Notes: generated by a model from the sequence alone, not told the origin. DNA of 60,000 nucleotides from Antedon mediterranea (GCF_964355755.1 NC_092676.1:7796288-7856287), one strand, 5' to 3'. Counted from the stretch's first letter, positions 33,531 through 46,199 are shown. Numbers and translations: made by a program.

Positions 33531-33930
33531 ACATGGTTCCATGTTGCTGTCATATCCGTCACATTTATGGAATATACAAAGATAGAAAAAATAACGGGTT
33601 AGGAATTATAAAATTATTTCCATTATTAATTCTTTGATACTATACAGTATTTTTTTCTCGATTAATCAAAAAATGATTGTTTTAACATTTATTAGTATGA
33701 TGTTATACGTTCAAAACCATTTACTATTCCAACAAATTTTAATTTTCATAAAATAGTATGACTTGTCTGTCAGTGATGTTTTACAACATTCTGTTGAACT
33801 AATATTACTAACCATTAACATACAGTAGTTAAAGTAGAATGTTTACATTTCAATTATACCAACAAATACAGTAATTGTAATGTTATTCCCGGAATTTCAC
33901 GATGATAAAGTAGCTAGATTGTTGGTGGAA
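33531..33930. other. No gene seen
   Basis: AT-rich spacer with no recognised feature. Confidence 0.5.
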
Positions 33931-34147
33931 CATTTATTTACTGTCGAAGAAAGAATCACTAGTAATGTTAAAGAAACACAGAATTGCAGGCGCTCGTGAA
34001 CCGGATGGTACTGTACCTGCGGTGTTGTCCTTTCTTGGCGTGGATTTTACATACCGCGAATCAAAGACCATTCCATCTTCAAAGTTCTTCTTGACGTTCG
34101 AGCTATGCATGCCTTTCAAGTAGGTTTCTTCATGTCCGGTCACTCCA

Positions 34148-34582
34148 CTAGATCCAGAGCTTGTGGAGCGCATTGATCTGATTGTGAAGGAGCCTAAGAT
34201 TCGCAGGCCTATGTCTAATGATTTAACATCTGCTTTTCCGGTGCCGCAAAAGCAGTTTGACAGCTACATCGTGGCTCCAAGCATTCCAGAAGCTGCGAAT
34301 GAGGGGGTTTGTGAGGACCAAGATCTGGACCCGGCCAGGTCAAACTTTCTGAAACCAGAGGAAGTTCTCACATTCATCGACAGGGCTGCCAGTAAAACTT
34401 TAAGGACTACATCTATGGCAGGATATTTGTTATCTTTCCTTGCCGATCCGGAGCATCCACCACAAGGCAATTCAGATGTCATCGCATTGCGCCAGCAAAT
34501 TATAGGGCTGGTGGTGGACCAACAGACGACAATCTCCATGTCCTTGGCCACGGCCCTGCATAAACATTATCAGCTCAATTGA
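34148..34582 (+). pseudogene. Coding-like block of about 144 codons, possible mobile-element remnant
   Basis: The plus frame is open from just after a TAG (about 34145) to TGA at 34580-34582. It has balanced composition and codon use unlike the flanking AT-rich DNA. It contains PKIRRPMSNDLTSAFPVP and a helix-rich end (EEVLTFIDRAASKTL...ALRQQIIGLVV). There is no ATG near its start and no clear splice sites. A further frame (RRMSSAGSPQPTPLACF) continues after the stop to about 34717 in another register, consistent with a frameshifted remnant. The general style resembles Gag-like frames of DIRS-type elements, but I cannot assign it. The reverse strand at 33934-34173 is also open. Confidence 0.35.
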
Positions 34583-34719
34583 CATCGCGCCGAATGAGTT
34601 CCGCCGGTTCACCACAACCGACTCCTTTGGCTTGTTTTCTTGACGCGTCCGACATTTTTGGTCAGTACGGTATACGGAATTTACCACAAGATGTAGACAC
34701 TATCCTATTTATTTAACAT

Positions 34720-36715
34720 TTAGTGTACTGTGTTTATTTCTAAACATTTAAATACACTAATAAAAGAAATTCATGCATACTTAAATTTTTTAAATAGTTT
34801 ATTAAACTTACCAAAAATTTGCCTCAAAATAAATCTTAATGCACTCAATCAATTATCAATAATCAATTACCAATCAGGCATCAACATAAAATGTCATTAA
34901 ATGACATTTCTTTTGAAAAATAACTTACGATATCGGTTAAAATCAAACAGGAGTTGGCTATAGAGGCTAGAGTTACAACTGTCCTTATAAAAGCTTGTGA
35001 TCTAACAAATTTATTAATACTGTGTACGCCACTCAAATTAAATACAACAGATCGTATCAGTATCAGTACTATTGTTAAATGAATATATTTGGATGCGTAT
35101 TTAGATTAATTAGCTCATAAACCTACAAACAACCGCATCTTGTACTTGAGTAAACTCTTGATGCGCATCAAAGTGAAATCTCTGAGCCGCAACACACTGA
35201 TGATCTTACTGACATCCATTAGATACGACAAATGCATTCCAAGATTTTAAATCAATCATCTTTCATCGCTGATTGTTGTACTTCTTAAGAAGTTAGAGAT
35301 TTGGGGAAAAAAGAGTTGCAACAAGAAATCAAACGAGATTTTACACATTGTGACCTAGCCCTACTTTTACAATGCATATTTGTATGCTATAGCAAACAAG
35401 AATATTAATTATACTGTAATATGGTAGTCATAGCTGTACAGTCTGGATGAGTACATAACAATACTCTACAATATTTGTTTAACTGTATATTACATACACC
35501 TGTACGTATTCATGAATGGTTTAACGTAAATAATTATATACAGAGTGTATAATTAACACCCAGTACTGTGTAGTATACAACTTACTAAACTGTAGTCTCA
35601 ACAAATATTATGAGAGCGAAGTTATGATTCAATGTTTTCATCTTTATTGAATCATCATAAAAAAACATTTTATTACCTGCTGAATTGAATTTGATAATGA
35701 AAATGTTTTACAATCCAATGATGAATGTACAATGCACAGGCTGCACAGGCAGTGTGACCACGACGTTTTGTACTGTAGTGTGTGTTCAAAGATAAAATAA
35801 GTTTTGACTCCTCTCATTGCCAAACCTTGCTTTATTCAGATAACCTAGTACCGTAGTACACTGTACAGTAGTATTGATGCCCTACATACTACAGGATGTT
35901 GAGCTTCAGAGATCATAGGGTTTATCTGTGTCTGTGTTTATCTAAATATGTACAGTACATATTACAGTACTGTTGGTATTTGTCGCAGCCAGACGTAAGA
36001 TCAAAAGACTGTTACTTTGTTAACAAGGTGATCAGTGTCTTGTTGTTAGATTGCCTTGCTTTACTGTAGATAACAAACAAACTTCTTACTTAGATAACAT
36101 GGAATTTAGTTAAAAATTAGATGAAAATCCGCAACCTTTCCAATAATCTTTGTACCGGTCACAGCTTTATTTCATCATTTATTGATCTTGAAACTGATGT
36201 ATTTCGGACAAATACGGATTATGGAAATTAGAACAATGTTCTTGATAATCTAACTTCAAGATTTAGGTTTCTAGTTCAGATTAAACATCTTTTTCCTATC
36301 TGGATTGCAGTGAAAATAAACAAACTTTCTTGTAATTGTAATCAATCGATCAACATAATGTAAATTATGCTATTATAATAAGTTTTCATTTCATTTGTTT
36401 CAATACAAAGAGAGGCCTCAGGTCCATTTTACAATAGGTCATAATCATTTTTGCAAAAATTCTATTTATTTTAATTTAATTTTAATAGTTGAATCATATT
36501 GCATTTTTGTGAGGGTCAGTAATGATCATGCTCGGCTGAATGGACCTCATAAAACATTGTTGAAATAAATAAAAAATAAATAAAATAAATCTCTTTTTTT
36601 TTTTATTATTTTTAAACTAAATATTTATAAATGCAAAAATCTTAATTTTTTGTAAATCATTTGTTAATAAAAATATTCCTATGCTTACGAGTTTACAGCG
36701 TACAGCACACACTGC
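34720..36715. other. Gene-poor stretch
   Basis: AT-rich, with TACTGTA-type words. On the minus strand a 34-codon frame from ATG 35219 (MDVSKIISVLRLRDF...) has protein-like composition but no supporting splice partner, so it is left unassigned. Confidence 0.45.
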
Positions 36716-37046
36716 AACCTTGAATTGAAATTGAATTGAAATATTTTATTTATACTGGGCGACCTCTTCAGTCACAGACTGGTCTCCCAGAGGGCCCAGT
36801 TATGATCAGTGGCTGTGATGTACTAATACACCGGGGTAACCCCCTACTCGTCTCGAAAGATGTACTAGGTTCTTTAAAGTGCACATGAGCTAGATGTGTA
36901 CACTGGACCTATGGTTTATAGTCCTTATCCGAGAAGACTCGTTCTACCACCAGAACCATGGAGTGAGTGAGCCTCGAACCCTTGCCGATGTTATGGCTAC
37001 GTAATTACGGTTCCACTGTCTTAACCGCTCGGTCACTCACTCCACC
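36716..37046 (-). mobile_element. tRNA-derived SINE, family 1, full copy
   Basis: On the minus strand it starts with a tRNA-like head: box A GACCGAGCGGTTAAGAC and box B GGGTTCGAGGC. A unique body follows (TACACATCTAGCTCATG, GGGAGACCAGTCTGTGAC). It ends in a TTCAATTCAATTTCAATTCAA tail. The head resembles a serine-type tRNA. The tail matches CR1/L2-type LINE tails (compare 15288-15452), suggesting its mobilising partner. Other copies are at 40795-40985 and 59935-60000. Confidence 0.85.
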
Positions 37047-39405
37047 TTGGTTTGTATGTGTGCATCCCGGTGAGAGATTTGCTAGGCAATATGAAAGGGG
37101 TACGATATTAAAGTTCCTTCTTAAGTACTGTACCTGAATAAACCGATAATGGCCTACAGTATTCTCCTTAAAGAACTTGAAAAGTGGAAAATTGAATGCA
37201 AAACTCCTCTATATAAATGGAATCATGCCTATAAATCACCAAAATTTCTTTTCGAAACATGAAAAGAAATGTTAATATTCTATCAATCAGTAATTATTAA
37301 TCAGTAGATTTTTCAATACGAGTTCAGCAACCTACCGTACAGCAGGTTAACATATAAGATATTGACGTTGACGCATACAGCTGTACATTATGATACAAAC
37401 TAGAGTGATTATCATCAAAGTCAACAACAATAGACCACTTATCAAATGATGTTTATCAAAATACAAACACTACATTGACAGATATTGTTTAAAAGTTTAT
37501 TCTCCTCAGTTAATGTACTGTATGCACAGAGAAATGTTATCCTGGTTTAGGTAGAATACTGTATACTGTAGATCAAATCTAAGGTGAAAATGTTCATGAT
37601 TTTATATATAAATTACTGAATAAAATATGGATTTAAAAGATATTTTGGATGTGGATGTTTTAAAAAATAGTTGATTCAAAACAAGAAAGAAATAAGAAAA
37701 AAAAATATAAAAAATGTTTTTATATTTTTAACAGAACTTCTTTCTACTGTACCTATTAGTATTACTGTACATCCAAGTTATAACATTATTTTCTATGTGT
37801 ACACTACAATATACTATCTATAGTAGTACTGTAGTTATCATACTGTACGCAACACTAACTGCGAACAAATCAAAATTCATTGTCAATGTCATGTACTGTA
37901 TTAAACTGTACTAGAGTACTGTATGTACTCTGCACTACTTAATTATCACTAAGTTGTAGTACTGTACAGCATTTTTACTACAGTATAACAACATAGTAAA
38001 GTTCTATTGTAAATATGCTTCTAATGTTACATTCAAAAAGGGGTCGAGGATCATCACGGGTGATAGGGTAATAGGTCTGTACATTGGCCCCACCTAATGT
38101 GCTGGAATGCTGCCATACCACAGCCTTGCTAACCTCTGCTCAGCAGCAAATTATGATTCGTCTGGTTTATATCAAGTTCCCTGCAGTGATTGTGTTCATT
38201 TTGATTAAATACAATTATGGATTTGGATACTGTGTCAAAATACTGAAGTCTGTCATCACAACACGTTTTAAAATCACATTTATACTTCTACTGACAATAA
38301 ATTATGTTCCATCAACAAAAGTGCTTATTACATCTATAGTATAACAGTAGTACCCTGTGTGGTATACTATAGTACTGTATCTATTTTCGAATGACAGTTT
38401 TCTCAAGATTTGAGGACTTGATAAAAGAGAAATATGATTTCATACTGACATGCATTTGTTTTCCGACTTGTTTTAAACATTATAATCTTAAACAAATCAA
38501 GTTATAACAGTAGTTTTCTAATATACGGCGGCGAAACGTTGAGAAATGGTGAGTTATGTATTGGCGTTGCTGCCAAATAAGGGTGCGGTCATGGATGATA
38601 CTGGCACTACTGTAGCTTGGTGGCAAATACTAAGAATATTTGTACTTTTAGATTTGCTCTCCCCTCAATGGGGAATGTAGGTTTATCCAGGCACTGTACA
38701 GTATGCTAGTCATGTACAGTAATGCACTAAAATTTAAATTTTCATATAATAATATTCGATAAATGTAGCCATTTTCAAATTTTTTAACAGGAATACATAC
38801 AGTAACAGTAAGGCATACATCCCATTTAAAACTTTTCATCATGAAACAAGATTTGAAGATTTAATAATAATATCAAAATTACCATCACCAAAAATACATT
38901 GTTGTCACTAAACCAACAATTCAATAATTGTGTTATATATTGGTGTCCACTTGATCTAAAAGTCTCTAATATTAATAATAACAACAATTGCACAAAAGGA
39001 CAAGACAAATGATCTATTTTAATGACAATTAGTATTTACTTTGGTGAGAAAACGAACGCGGTATCAAACATGCCACAACGGTTTCAAATAATCGCAATCA
39101 ATACCAACCACAACGTAATGATAAACTATCTTTTAGTTGATGAATTTGAATCAATAATAGTTTCTAAATATGATACATTATTGTATGAACTATTAATGCA
39201 AATATTGATAGGCAGTCTATGACAAGATCGCCGTCAGCTGTAAACAATACTCCATTCTATAGATTTTCACCAAGAAATTATCTCTTTAATTAGCCGCATT
39301 TATTGAATCTGTATTCATTGTTATTTACCGTATAGCATGGTTCAATTTACTACTACTAGCTGGCATCATAAGAAGCCAAAATGACATAATATACAGGACA
39401 TAAAG
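37047..39405. other. Gene-poor stretch
   Basis: AT-rich, with very frequent TACTGTA/ACTGTAC words around 37740-38000. Short frames (38084-38344, 38648-39008) have no motifs or splice context. Confidence 0.45.
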
Positions 39406-39409
39406 TGTA

Positions 39410-39760
39410 AAATTCCTTTATTAAATGATGTATTGTCCTAAAAAACATAAAAAATGAAAATTAATATAATATTACAGTAGAAAGGCCATTTTTGTATTTT
39501 TAAAAGTTCCAATCACTTCCATAGAAAAATAAACAAATGATGTTTTTACCTATAAAAAGACAAAATCGGTTTTAAATTCAACCAAAAACCCATTGGCTAG
39601 CAGCAGCTGCCAATTTGATTATTTTTTGATCTAAATTACAGTTTTTTTCAAATAAATTTGTGAATAATTTTTGTTTGGTCACAAATTTTGGTCTAAGTGA
39701 ATAACTATATGTAATAAAATGTTTTTCAGGGGGATATATACTGTAAATTTTATAAGTGAC
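39410..39760. mobile_element. Decayed small DNA element
   Basis: Bounded by TTATTAAATGATGTATTGTCC and CAGGGGGATATATACTGTAAA. It shares GTGAATAACTAT and the AGGGGGA end with the element near 7480-7775. The ends are poorly preserved. Confidence 0.4.
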
Positions 39761-40790
39761 ACACAGATTATTTGTGTACAGTAGTTTTGTTTTATTCTGC
39801 ACTGGAAATGTTTAAATATAATGGTAACCTGATTCTCATTCTTTATACTACAGCTACAGTAGTGAGTCTTTGATTAAAATAATTGAATAAATAAAATAAA
39901 TAAATTACAAGTTCAAAAGTATTTTACTATGTTTCACGTTCACAGCAGTTAATACAGTAGCTTATTTACTATAGACTGATTGATAATATTTATAAATCTA
40001 ACATAATTATTACCATAATCAATTCATAGGTTAGGCCAAATTGTAACACTTGCTATTCATGGCCTGACTCTATGAAAATACTCATTTTGCTTCATTTAAT
40101 CCGAAGTGCCTATAGCTATATTTTATTTGTATTGATCAACAGAAAGGACAAAGCTCTATTGGTTTGTGGAATGGCTTACTGAATTTATAAAATGTGAAAA
40201 TTTAGAGGGTTATGTGCTATTGCTATACGTTTTATAAATAAACTGCTCTCAAACTTTTTTTTTTTACGGTGAAGCCGATTAATGGTCTAATGCTACTACA
40301 CTGTACACTAACCATTTACCAGTTGTTCAGATTTATCAACTGAAAAATAAAGTGTGAAATGGCTCTAGATGACAAATGGTATTTTGACAGTTAACACTAG
40401 TTTAATAGCATGGGGTATTATTATTACATCCATGGTGGTTTGTATCCTATTCAAATAATATGCCAATCAAATCGAAGTGTACAGTATTAATTCATACCAT
40501 TTCAAATCCTGTGCACTAAATAAAATCACAACTAGAACCTTGCAAAAGAATTGTAGTATTGGCAAGATGAAATCCCAGAAAGTTTGCTAACTTTCAGTTT
40601 TATATTACTCAGGGGTTTTTCTACCAGCAGTAAAAGTTAAACATGTCATCTGCTCTAACAAATGTTATTGCTTGTTGTAAGGTATTTAAAAAGTGAACTA
40701 AAAATACAACGTTACTGTACTGTACCTGCCATCAAAACTGTATTGTTAGGCACTTTTAGATTTTAACGTCGACTATGTTAGAGTCACGAG
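39761..40790. other. No gene seen
   Basis: AT-rich spacer with no recognised feature. Confidence 0.5.
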
Positions 40791-40794
40791 TACC

Positions 40795-40985
40795 AGTGGA
40801 CGTATGGAATAGCACCATGGAGGAGTACTACTATAGATATTACACATGAGCCAGTGTGTACACTGGACCTACGGTTTATATAGTCCTTATCCAAGAAGTC
40901 TCTCCAGAACCATTGTCGATGTTAATATGGCAAGGTATTACGGTTCCACTGTCTTAACAGCTTGGCGACTCACATTCACTCAATC
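40795..40985 (-). mobile_element. tRNA-derived SINE, family 1, truncated
   Basis: Shares GTGTACACTGGACCTA, TTTATAGTCCTTATCC, TCGATGTTAATATGG and TTACGGTTCCACTGTCTTAAC with the copy at 36716-37046. It lacks the box B segment through a deletion and also lacks the tail. Confidence 0.8.
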
Positions 40986-40989
40986 TATG

Positions 40990-41890
40990 TTACAGAATTA
41001 TAACAAAACACTGTACGAAATACTATACATTTGGGCTTCCAATTTAAATGTATTTGGACATGATGGTTATATGGGATAAAACTATTCCTAGTCTAAATTT
41101 AACCATTGTTTCTTTATTTGATTATGTCTGTCAACAAATCAATAGATTAATTGTCCAATGAAGTTATCAAGGTTACAGCAAGTGTTCACATCACATTGTC
41201 TTTAAGCACATTAGTCCTAATACTTTAATTCCTTATTCAAATTCCTTTTATTTCTGTTGTACAGTAAGGACGTTTGTAGTGGTTTATTGAGTATTGTCAT
41301 TAGAGAAGCTTGGGAAAGCGAAACAAAGAAAATGGACAAAATCCAAATAAAAGTAGTTCAGAGATCTGAATAGTTGGATTTGAGATTATCTCTTTAAAAG
41401 CCATCAATAAGGATTATTGTTAATCTTAGTATTTGTATCCAGTTTTATTTTAGAAAAAAGATATAATTTTTTATCTGTGTTTTGTTCGACATTAGATAAT
41501 ATTATTAGGCCTACAGTTTTAGTAACAAGTGAAATTATACCTGCCAACTTTTTCAATAGCCAATCCGTGAGAGACATTAAATCAAGTGCCTATGTTATGA
41601 CTCAAATTAATCCACAAATATGCCCTCTATATTTAAATATTTAGGCTTTCCTGTACTATATCAACCATAAATACAAATTATAAACATAGGCTAATTAATT
41701 AAATAGCATGCAGTCAAAGGCTATTTTTGGACTTCAAAAAAGGCAAGTTAATTTCAAAATAATGTTTTTTCTAAATATTTTTATGGACGTTTGAGAAATA
41801 GCCACATACTGTATGTACGAGGAACAAAAAATCAGCCTTCATGCGTTAGACTAGCGCAGGTATACGAAAGCCATGTGAATCGCAAAGTTA
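40990..41890. other. No gene seen
   Basis: AT-rich spacer. The 75-codon frame at 41417-41644 has no recognisable features. Confidence 0.45.
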
Positions 41891-41900
41891 CGAGTTTCAG

Positions 41901-42452
41901 CGGGTATTGCTAAACCCCGCAAACCCCCGCAAACCTCCAAAAAAACATAGCAAACCCCATCGAACCAACATAAAAGTGATTGAATCATGTAGTGTACAAC
42001 TCACTAGGTATATCCATGTAAAACAAATATTAAATTTCTACTGTTAACTACTTATTTTTGGGGTAAAACATCATTTTTTGGTCAAAAATGATTGCTAATT
42101 TTTAACCAAAAAATGATGTTTTATCCCCCAAAAAGTAGTTAACAGTTGAAATTTAATAATTTATATACCCAGTGGGTCGTACAGTACATTATTTAATCAC
42201 TTTTATGTTGGTTCGGTGGGGTTTGCTATAGTTTTTTGGAGGTTTGTGGGGTTTAGCAATCATTTTTGACAAAAAAAATGATGTTTTACCCCAAAAATAA
42301 GTTGTTAACAGTAGAAATTTAATTTTTTTTAAACATTAATATACACAGTGGGTTGTACACTACATGATTCAATCACTTTTATGTTGGTTCGGTGGGGTTT
42401 GCTATGTTTTTTTGGAGGTTTGCAGGGTTTGCAGTGTTAATAGCAATACCCG
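41901..42452. mobile_element. Foldback MITE with CGGGTATTG ends and TTTCAG duplication
   Basis: The left end CGGGTATTGCTAAAC pairs with the right end (TAGCAATACCCG, 42441-42452). TTTCAG flanks both sides (41895-41900 and 42453-42458). The arms share AACCCCGCAAACC, CATAGCAAACCCCA and CAACATAAAAGTGATTGAAT. An internal third arm copy and a palindrome around TTTTTGGTCAAAAATG give a multi-armed structure. Confidence 0.85.
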
Positions 42453-42459
42453 TTTCAGC

Positions 42460-43472
42460 AATTGCACAGGGAGGAGGCCTAAACTGTACAAGACCTAAAC
42501 ACTGGTGAGATGAATAGAAGAAGAATAACATATGGAATAGATAATGTAGGGTATTAAAAGAAAAATTAAGTGTATTGAATTGAATTTGTGTCAATATATT
42601 TGTGTCAATATACTTGTGTCGTGAAGGAAATAATTACCATTTAACAAGAAAAAAAGCATCAATTGTTTACTTCAATAAACACAAACACATTTTAATATAA
42701 AAAAAAACACTTCTCCATTTAATTATGTACAGTATCATTGATTTATTAATATTATATTTATTATAATTATTTTGTTTGTAGCCAACATGCATACGAATAA
42801 AATAAATTAATTAATTAAACTACCTAGCCTAGGCTAGATAGAGGCCTATTATGCCCCAAGCTCACTTACACAGTAGGCCTACTACAGTATGCTCATGGTC
42901 ACCCTTTTTAGTATACTGTTGTCTAGCATCTCTACTCTTGTCTCACTCACTTCCCCTAATGTAACATATATGCTGTAGGTAGGCCTAGGCCTAGTTAGTT
43001 TTTTTATTTAGGCTAGACCTAGGTAGGCCAGATAGTAAGTAAGGACACTCAACTCAGCTCACTCTCTCAGACAGTGAATTAGTAATAGGAGTTATGCTAT
43101 TATCGACTGACAAACTCAAATCTAAGCTCCTACCTGTATTCAGTGCCTGTATGTTGTCCTGATTATTATCCAAAAAGCGCTTTTGTAAACTAGGTTAGGT
43201 TTCTAGTAGAAGTTACATTAATTTCACGAACACATTTCCATGTTGTTGTTATAAACAATCATCGTCGTCTGCTAAATTCCCTTACTAAAAAATGTTTCCA
43301 ATAGTTTGGTCTATAGATGGCGCTATTTAATTTTTGTATAAAAACTTCGAAAACTTTTATATAATAAATATTGCCTTATTATAATAGACTGTATTTAATT
43401 ATTTTAACATAAATTAATCAAATAAAAAACAAATAAAATTCCCTGTAAAAAGTATTGTAGTTAATGTTCTTA
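42460..43472. other. Spacer between foldback and kinase gene
   Basis: A GGCCTA-rich patch (42830-43040) and AT-rich sequence. No gene seen. Confidence 0.45.
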
Positions 43473-43478
43473 TTTATT
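43473..43478 (-). terminator. Candidate polyadenylation signal of the kinase gene
   Basis: TTTATT on the plus strand reads AATAAA on the minus strand, about 142 nt past the kinase stop codon. Confidence 0.4.
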
Positions 43479-43619
43479 TTCCTTGATATCAATAGTACGA
43501 CACTGTTTTTTTGTATGTTTATGCAAAATAAATTTTAAAATCTTCAGGTGGGTGTCTTTTATAGTTCATTGTCGAATATCGACCGGAGGGCGGCCCGGTT
43601 TCCTAATAACTGTACAAAG

Positions 43620-45267
43620 TTATTCTGCTACCGTCGGCATGTGACTCTGAGCAGCTACCTTCTTCAAATCCATACACTTTCTGGTTATTTTAAGACCGTA
43701 CAGCAGTGCCTCTAATGTCAGTCGAGCTGATGGATTTTGCTCAGTGCAATACTTAGCATACTTATTCAAGACTTTCAATCCACTATATTCGCTTATGTCC
43801 TTAAGTACAGCGCCCAATGCATAGATATCTGTTGCGACGGTAGGTGGTGCTCCTGTTAGAAGCTCTGGAGCATGTCCTATATATTTAAGGCATTTAACCT
43901 TCGCAACTTCTTCGGTCATATTAAAACCACGTTTAATCGGTGTGTCTATTGCACAAACAAATCCGAAATCTACTATCTTGATTTCTAATTCTCCGGCGAT
44001 TGAATGATAAAGCATGATGTTTCTTGACGCTAAGTCATTGTGCAAGAGGCCATGTTGATGTATGACTTGTAACCCTTTTGTAATCTTCTCAGCGAGTTTA
44101 ACGCATCCAAGTGGAGACACTGAGATGTCTTTATCCTCTGATAAGAAACACAAGTCAAGCAACGTCATAGTTTCTATACTGTGGTAGACGTTGATGAACT
44201 CCATCAGAATGTAAACAAACGACTTGCTTTCGTGGATGCCATGAAAATTAGGAAAGTAGTCAGATGATCGTAGTAGCTTCATGGCTCTTGCTTCAAGCTG
44301 GACTTGTTGGCGTTCCAATTCTGTTGCAACAGGTACTATTTTTATAGCGTACATTGGTGAACGCCTGCCTTTGATATTAGCAAGTGCAACTTGTCCATAA
44401 GACCCGCCTCCAAGGTGATACGGCTGCTTTGTATCTGGTTGAATAATGTTCATGTTCATCTGAGAAAATTCAAAGGATTCGACGTCTGGCAACAATGCTG
44501 ACAATCTTGCAAGACCAGGTTGGTTTGTCACTGCTACCTTAGCTTTGTCAATGTAAACTGTTTCAGGTTGACTTGCTTCTCTTGATACCAAATATGTGTT
44601 ACACCTGGTTGCTGGTTTCACTTCTGACGACGACGCCGATGACGTAATCTTTTTAGCCATGTCCATCGGTTGATCCATTCCATCTTTGTCAACCGAGCTC
44701 TCCACTTCGATGAGCGGGGCGACTTTATTTTTTGGCAAGAACACTGGAAAGTATTTGCCAATAACTCTACGGACACTTTTAATTCTAAGTGCGTCTGGCC
44801 CTTCTCCCGAAGCTTCATCGGCATATGGTTTTACATTAATTCTAAAAAAAAGTATTCGTATTATAGTGTTACAGTATGTATATGACAATATAAGAAGAAT
44901 ATATGTTGAGTAAAACATTATTCGCCCACTTCAATTTAAAAAAACAAGTCGCGTCTGCAACTAAGGTAATCAACGGCGCCCAGATACGGCGGCGAGAATT
45001 AATCCAACCACTCTCTCACTCCCCCAGCTCACTACCCCTCCCCGTCCTACTCTCTCACTCCTCCAGCTCACTACCCCTCACCGTCCTACTCTCTCAGCTC
45101 CCCCAGCTCACTACCCCTCACCGTCCTACTCTCAGTTTCCCAGCTAACTAAAGCTAGGGCTATATACAGTAAGTACCTACTCACCGATTGACTTTAACAT
45201 GGGTATTTCTCCTTCCAAAAGTAAGGTTGCGCATCTGAAGTTTGCGAAACCAAGATCGGCGAGGCAT
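43620..45267 (-). CDS. Protein kinase, two exons, ~434 residues
   Basis: Exon 1 is 45267-45185 (27 codons plus CG, ATG preceded in frame by TAG). Exon 2 is 44841-43620. The donor GTGAGT and acceptor TTTTTTTAG join in phase 2. Residues 1-165 are basic then low-complexity (SSASSS) and unassigned. The kinase domain spans about 168-425. It has the glycine loop GGGSYGQV (172-179), the AIK lysine (about 195), the helix C glutamate (about 211), the catalytic loop HNDLASRN (295-302), DFG (319-321), an APE-like GHAPE and an IYALG helix F. All catalytic residues are kept, so activity is expected. HNDLASRN gives no clear Ser/Thr or Tyr class. It resembles lineage-expanded invertebrate kinase-domain genes without a vertebrate name. 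No signal peptide or membrane segment is seen in the spliced product. The hydrophobic N-terminus obtained without splicing is intron. Confidence 0.82.
45005..45147. repeat. ~38-bp CT-rich minisatellite, three copies
   Basis: CCCCAGCTCACTACCCCTC plus CCGTCCTACTCTCTCA repeats three times with minor changes. It lies within the single intron of the kinase gene, near its 5' end. Confidence 0.85.
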
Positions 45268-45980
45268 ATCGTCAACCTAAAACAAGATCGGAGGTATTTC
45301 ATAAGAAAGAAATATCATCATAATTGGATCTGTTATTATTTTTCTTTTTTTGTCGAAATATTCCAAATTATTTATATCAAAATATTACAAAATATTTCTA
45401 TACTTACTTTTTAAGTAAACGAAAGAAGAAAAACGTAGATAAACGAAAGTAAATTTCAAGATAAGCTGTGAATAACCGGTAGAAAACTATATTCCTGTCG
45501 ATAATTACAATGTGAAATGTGTTCTGTTGATACGTTACTAGGTACCGTACGTGCCATGGCAAACAGTTTATAAAGCTACGATTGGCTGGATTAAGTCACA
45601 TGAATTCGCACGCGCGTTTGGAATACACTATACATAGAAACGGCGCGTTGGCGCTTAAACCACGTGACTCTACATGAGTGACACCCGGTCCGGCCCAGAC
45701 AAAAATCATGTACAGTATGCTGTTTTGGTATTCATGATAAATGTTTTAACATAAACAAGACACATTACCGCCAACTTACACAGACGAGCGGTAACGGAAG
45801 AAGCGGAAACCCGTGTGCTTGTCCACGTAGAATCTGCATCTTTGCTGAGCGGGTTTCATCTCAACCGACCTCTCCGGGGGTTTTGTGTAAATGATCATAA
45901 GAAATAACATTTTCTCAGTATATTTTTGTTTTCTGCTTACCGTTACCGATTGTCTGTGTAAATTGGCCTTTAATCGTGTT
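45268..45980. promoter_or_regulatory. Probable kinase promoter and intergenic region
   Basis: It lies upstream of the minus-strand kinase start and contains several CpG-bearing words (CACGCGCGTTTGG, CGGCGCGTTGGCG) around 45610-45660, richer than the surroundings. No TATA box or defined site can be called. Confidence 0.25.
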
Positions 45981-45984
45981 GATG

Positions 45985-46088
45985 CATGACATTAATTCTA
46001 CACCGCCCGGTGAAAAATGTATTAATTTGAAACGATAAGATGAGAACCAACCGAGATTTGAACCCGGACCTTCTGCTTGATATTTGAT
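45985..46088 (-). mobile_element. tRNA-derived SINE, family 2, truncated
   Basis: CACCGCCCGGTG, ATGTATTAATTTGAAACGAT and a box B region (GGTCCGGGTTCAAATCTCGG on the minus strand) match the copies at 9685-9850 and 56195-56368. The box A part is missing. Confidence 0.7.
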
Positions 46089-46199
46089 TTGTTTTAATTT
46101 ATTCAATATCGGCTCATTACAATTACAACAGAATACATAAAAATATATAATGAAACAAAATAGTCCAGTATGAAATGTAGCGATATGATAAGTTGCATT

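Noticed and set aside
36950-37046. A serine-type tRNA gene on the minus strand
   Set aside because: Boxes A and B are present but the acceptor stem is not followed by a proper end. A SINE body and LINE-like tail follow, and other copies share that body.
44842-44918. Hydrophobic N-terminus (MFYSTYILLILSYTYC) of the unspliced kinase frame as a signal peptide
   Set aside because: A clean TTTTTTTAG acceptor lies at 44842-44843, and the upstream exon at 45185-45267 joins in phase. The hydrophobic run is translated intron.
45199-45414. Plus-strand frame starting MGISPSKSK as an independent gene
   Set aside because: The opposite strand fits the kinase first exon with matching phase and splice sites. 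The plus frame runs into low-complexity sequence after about 32 codons. Kept only as a finding.
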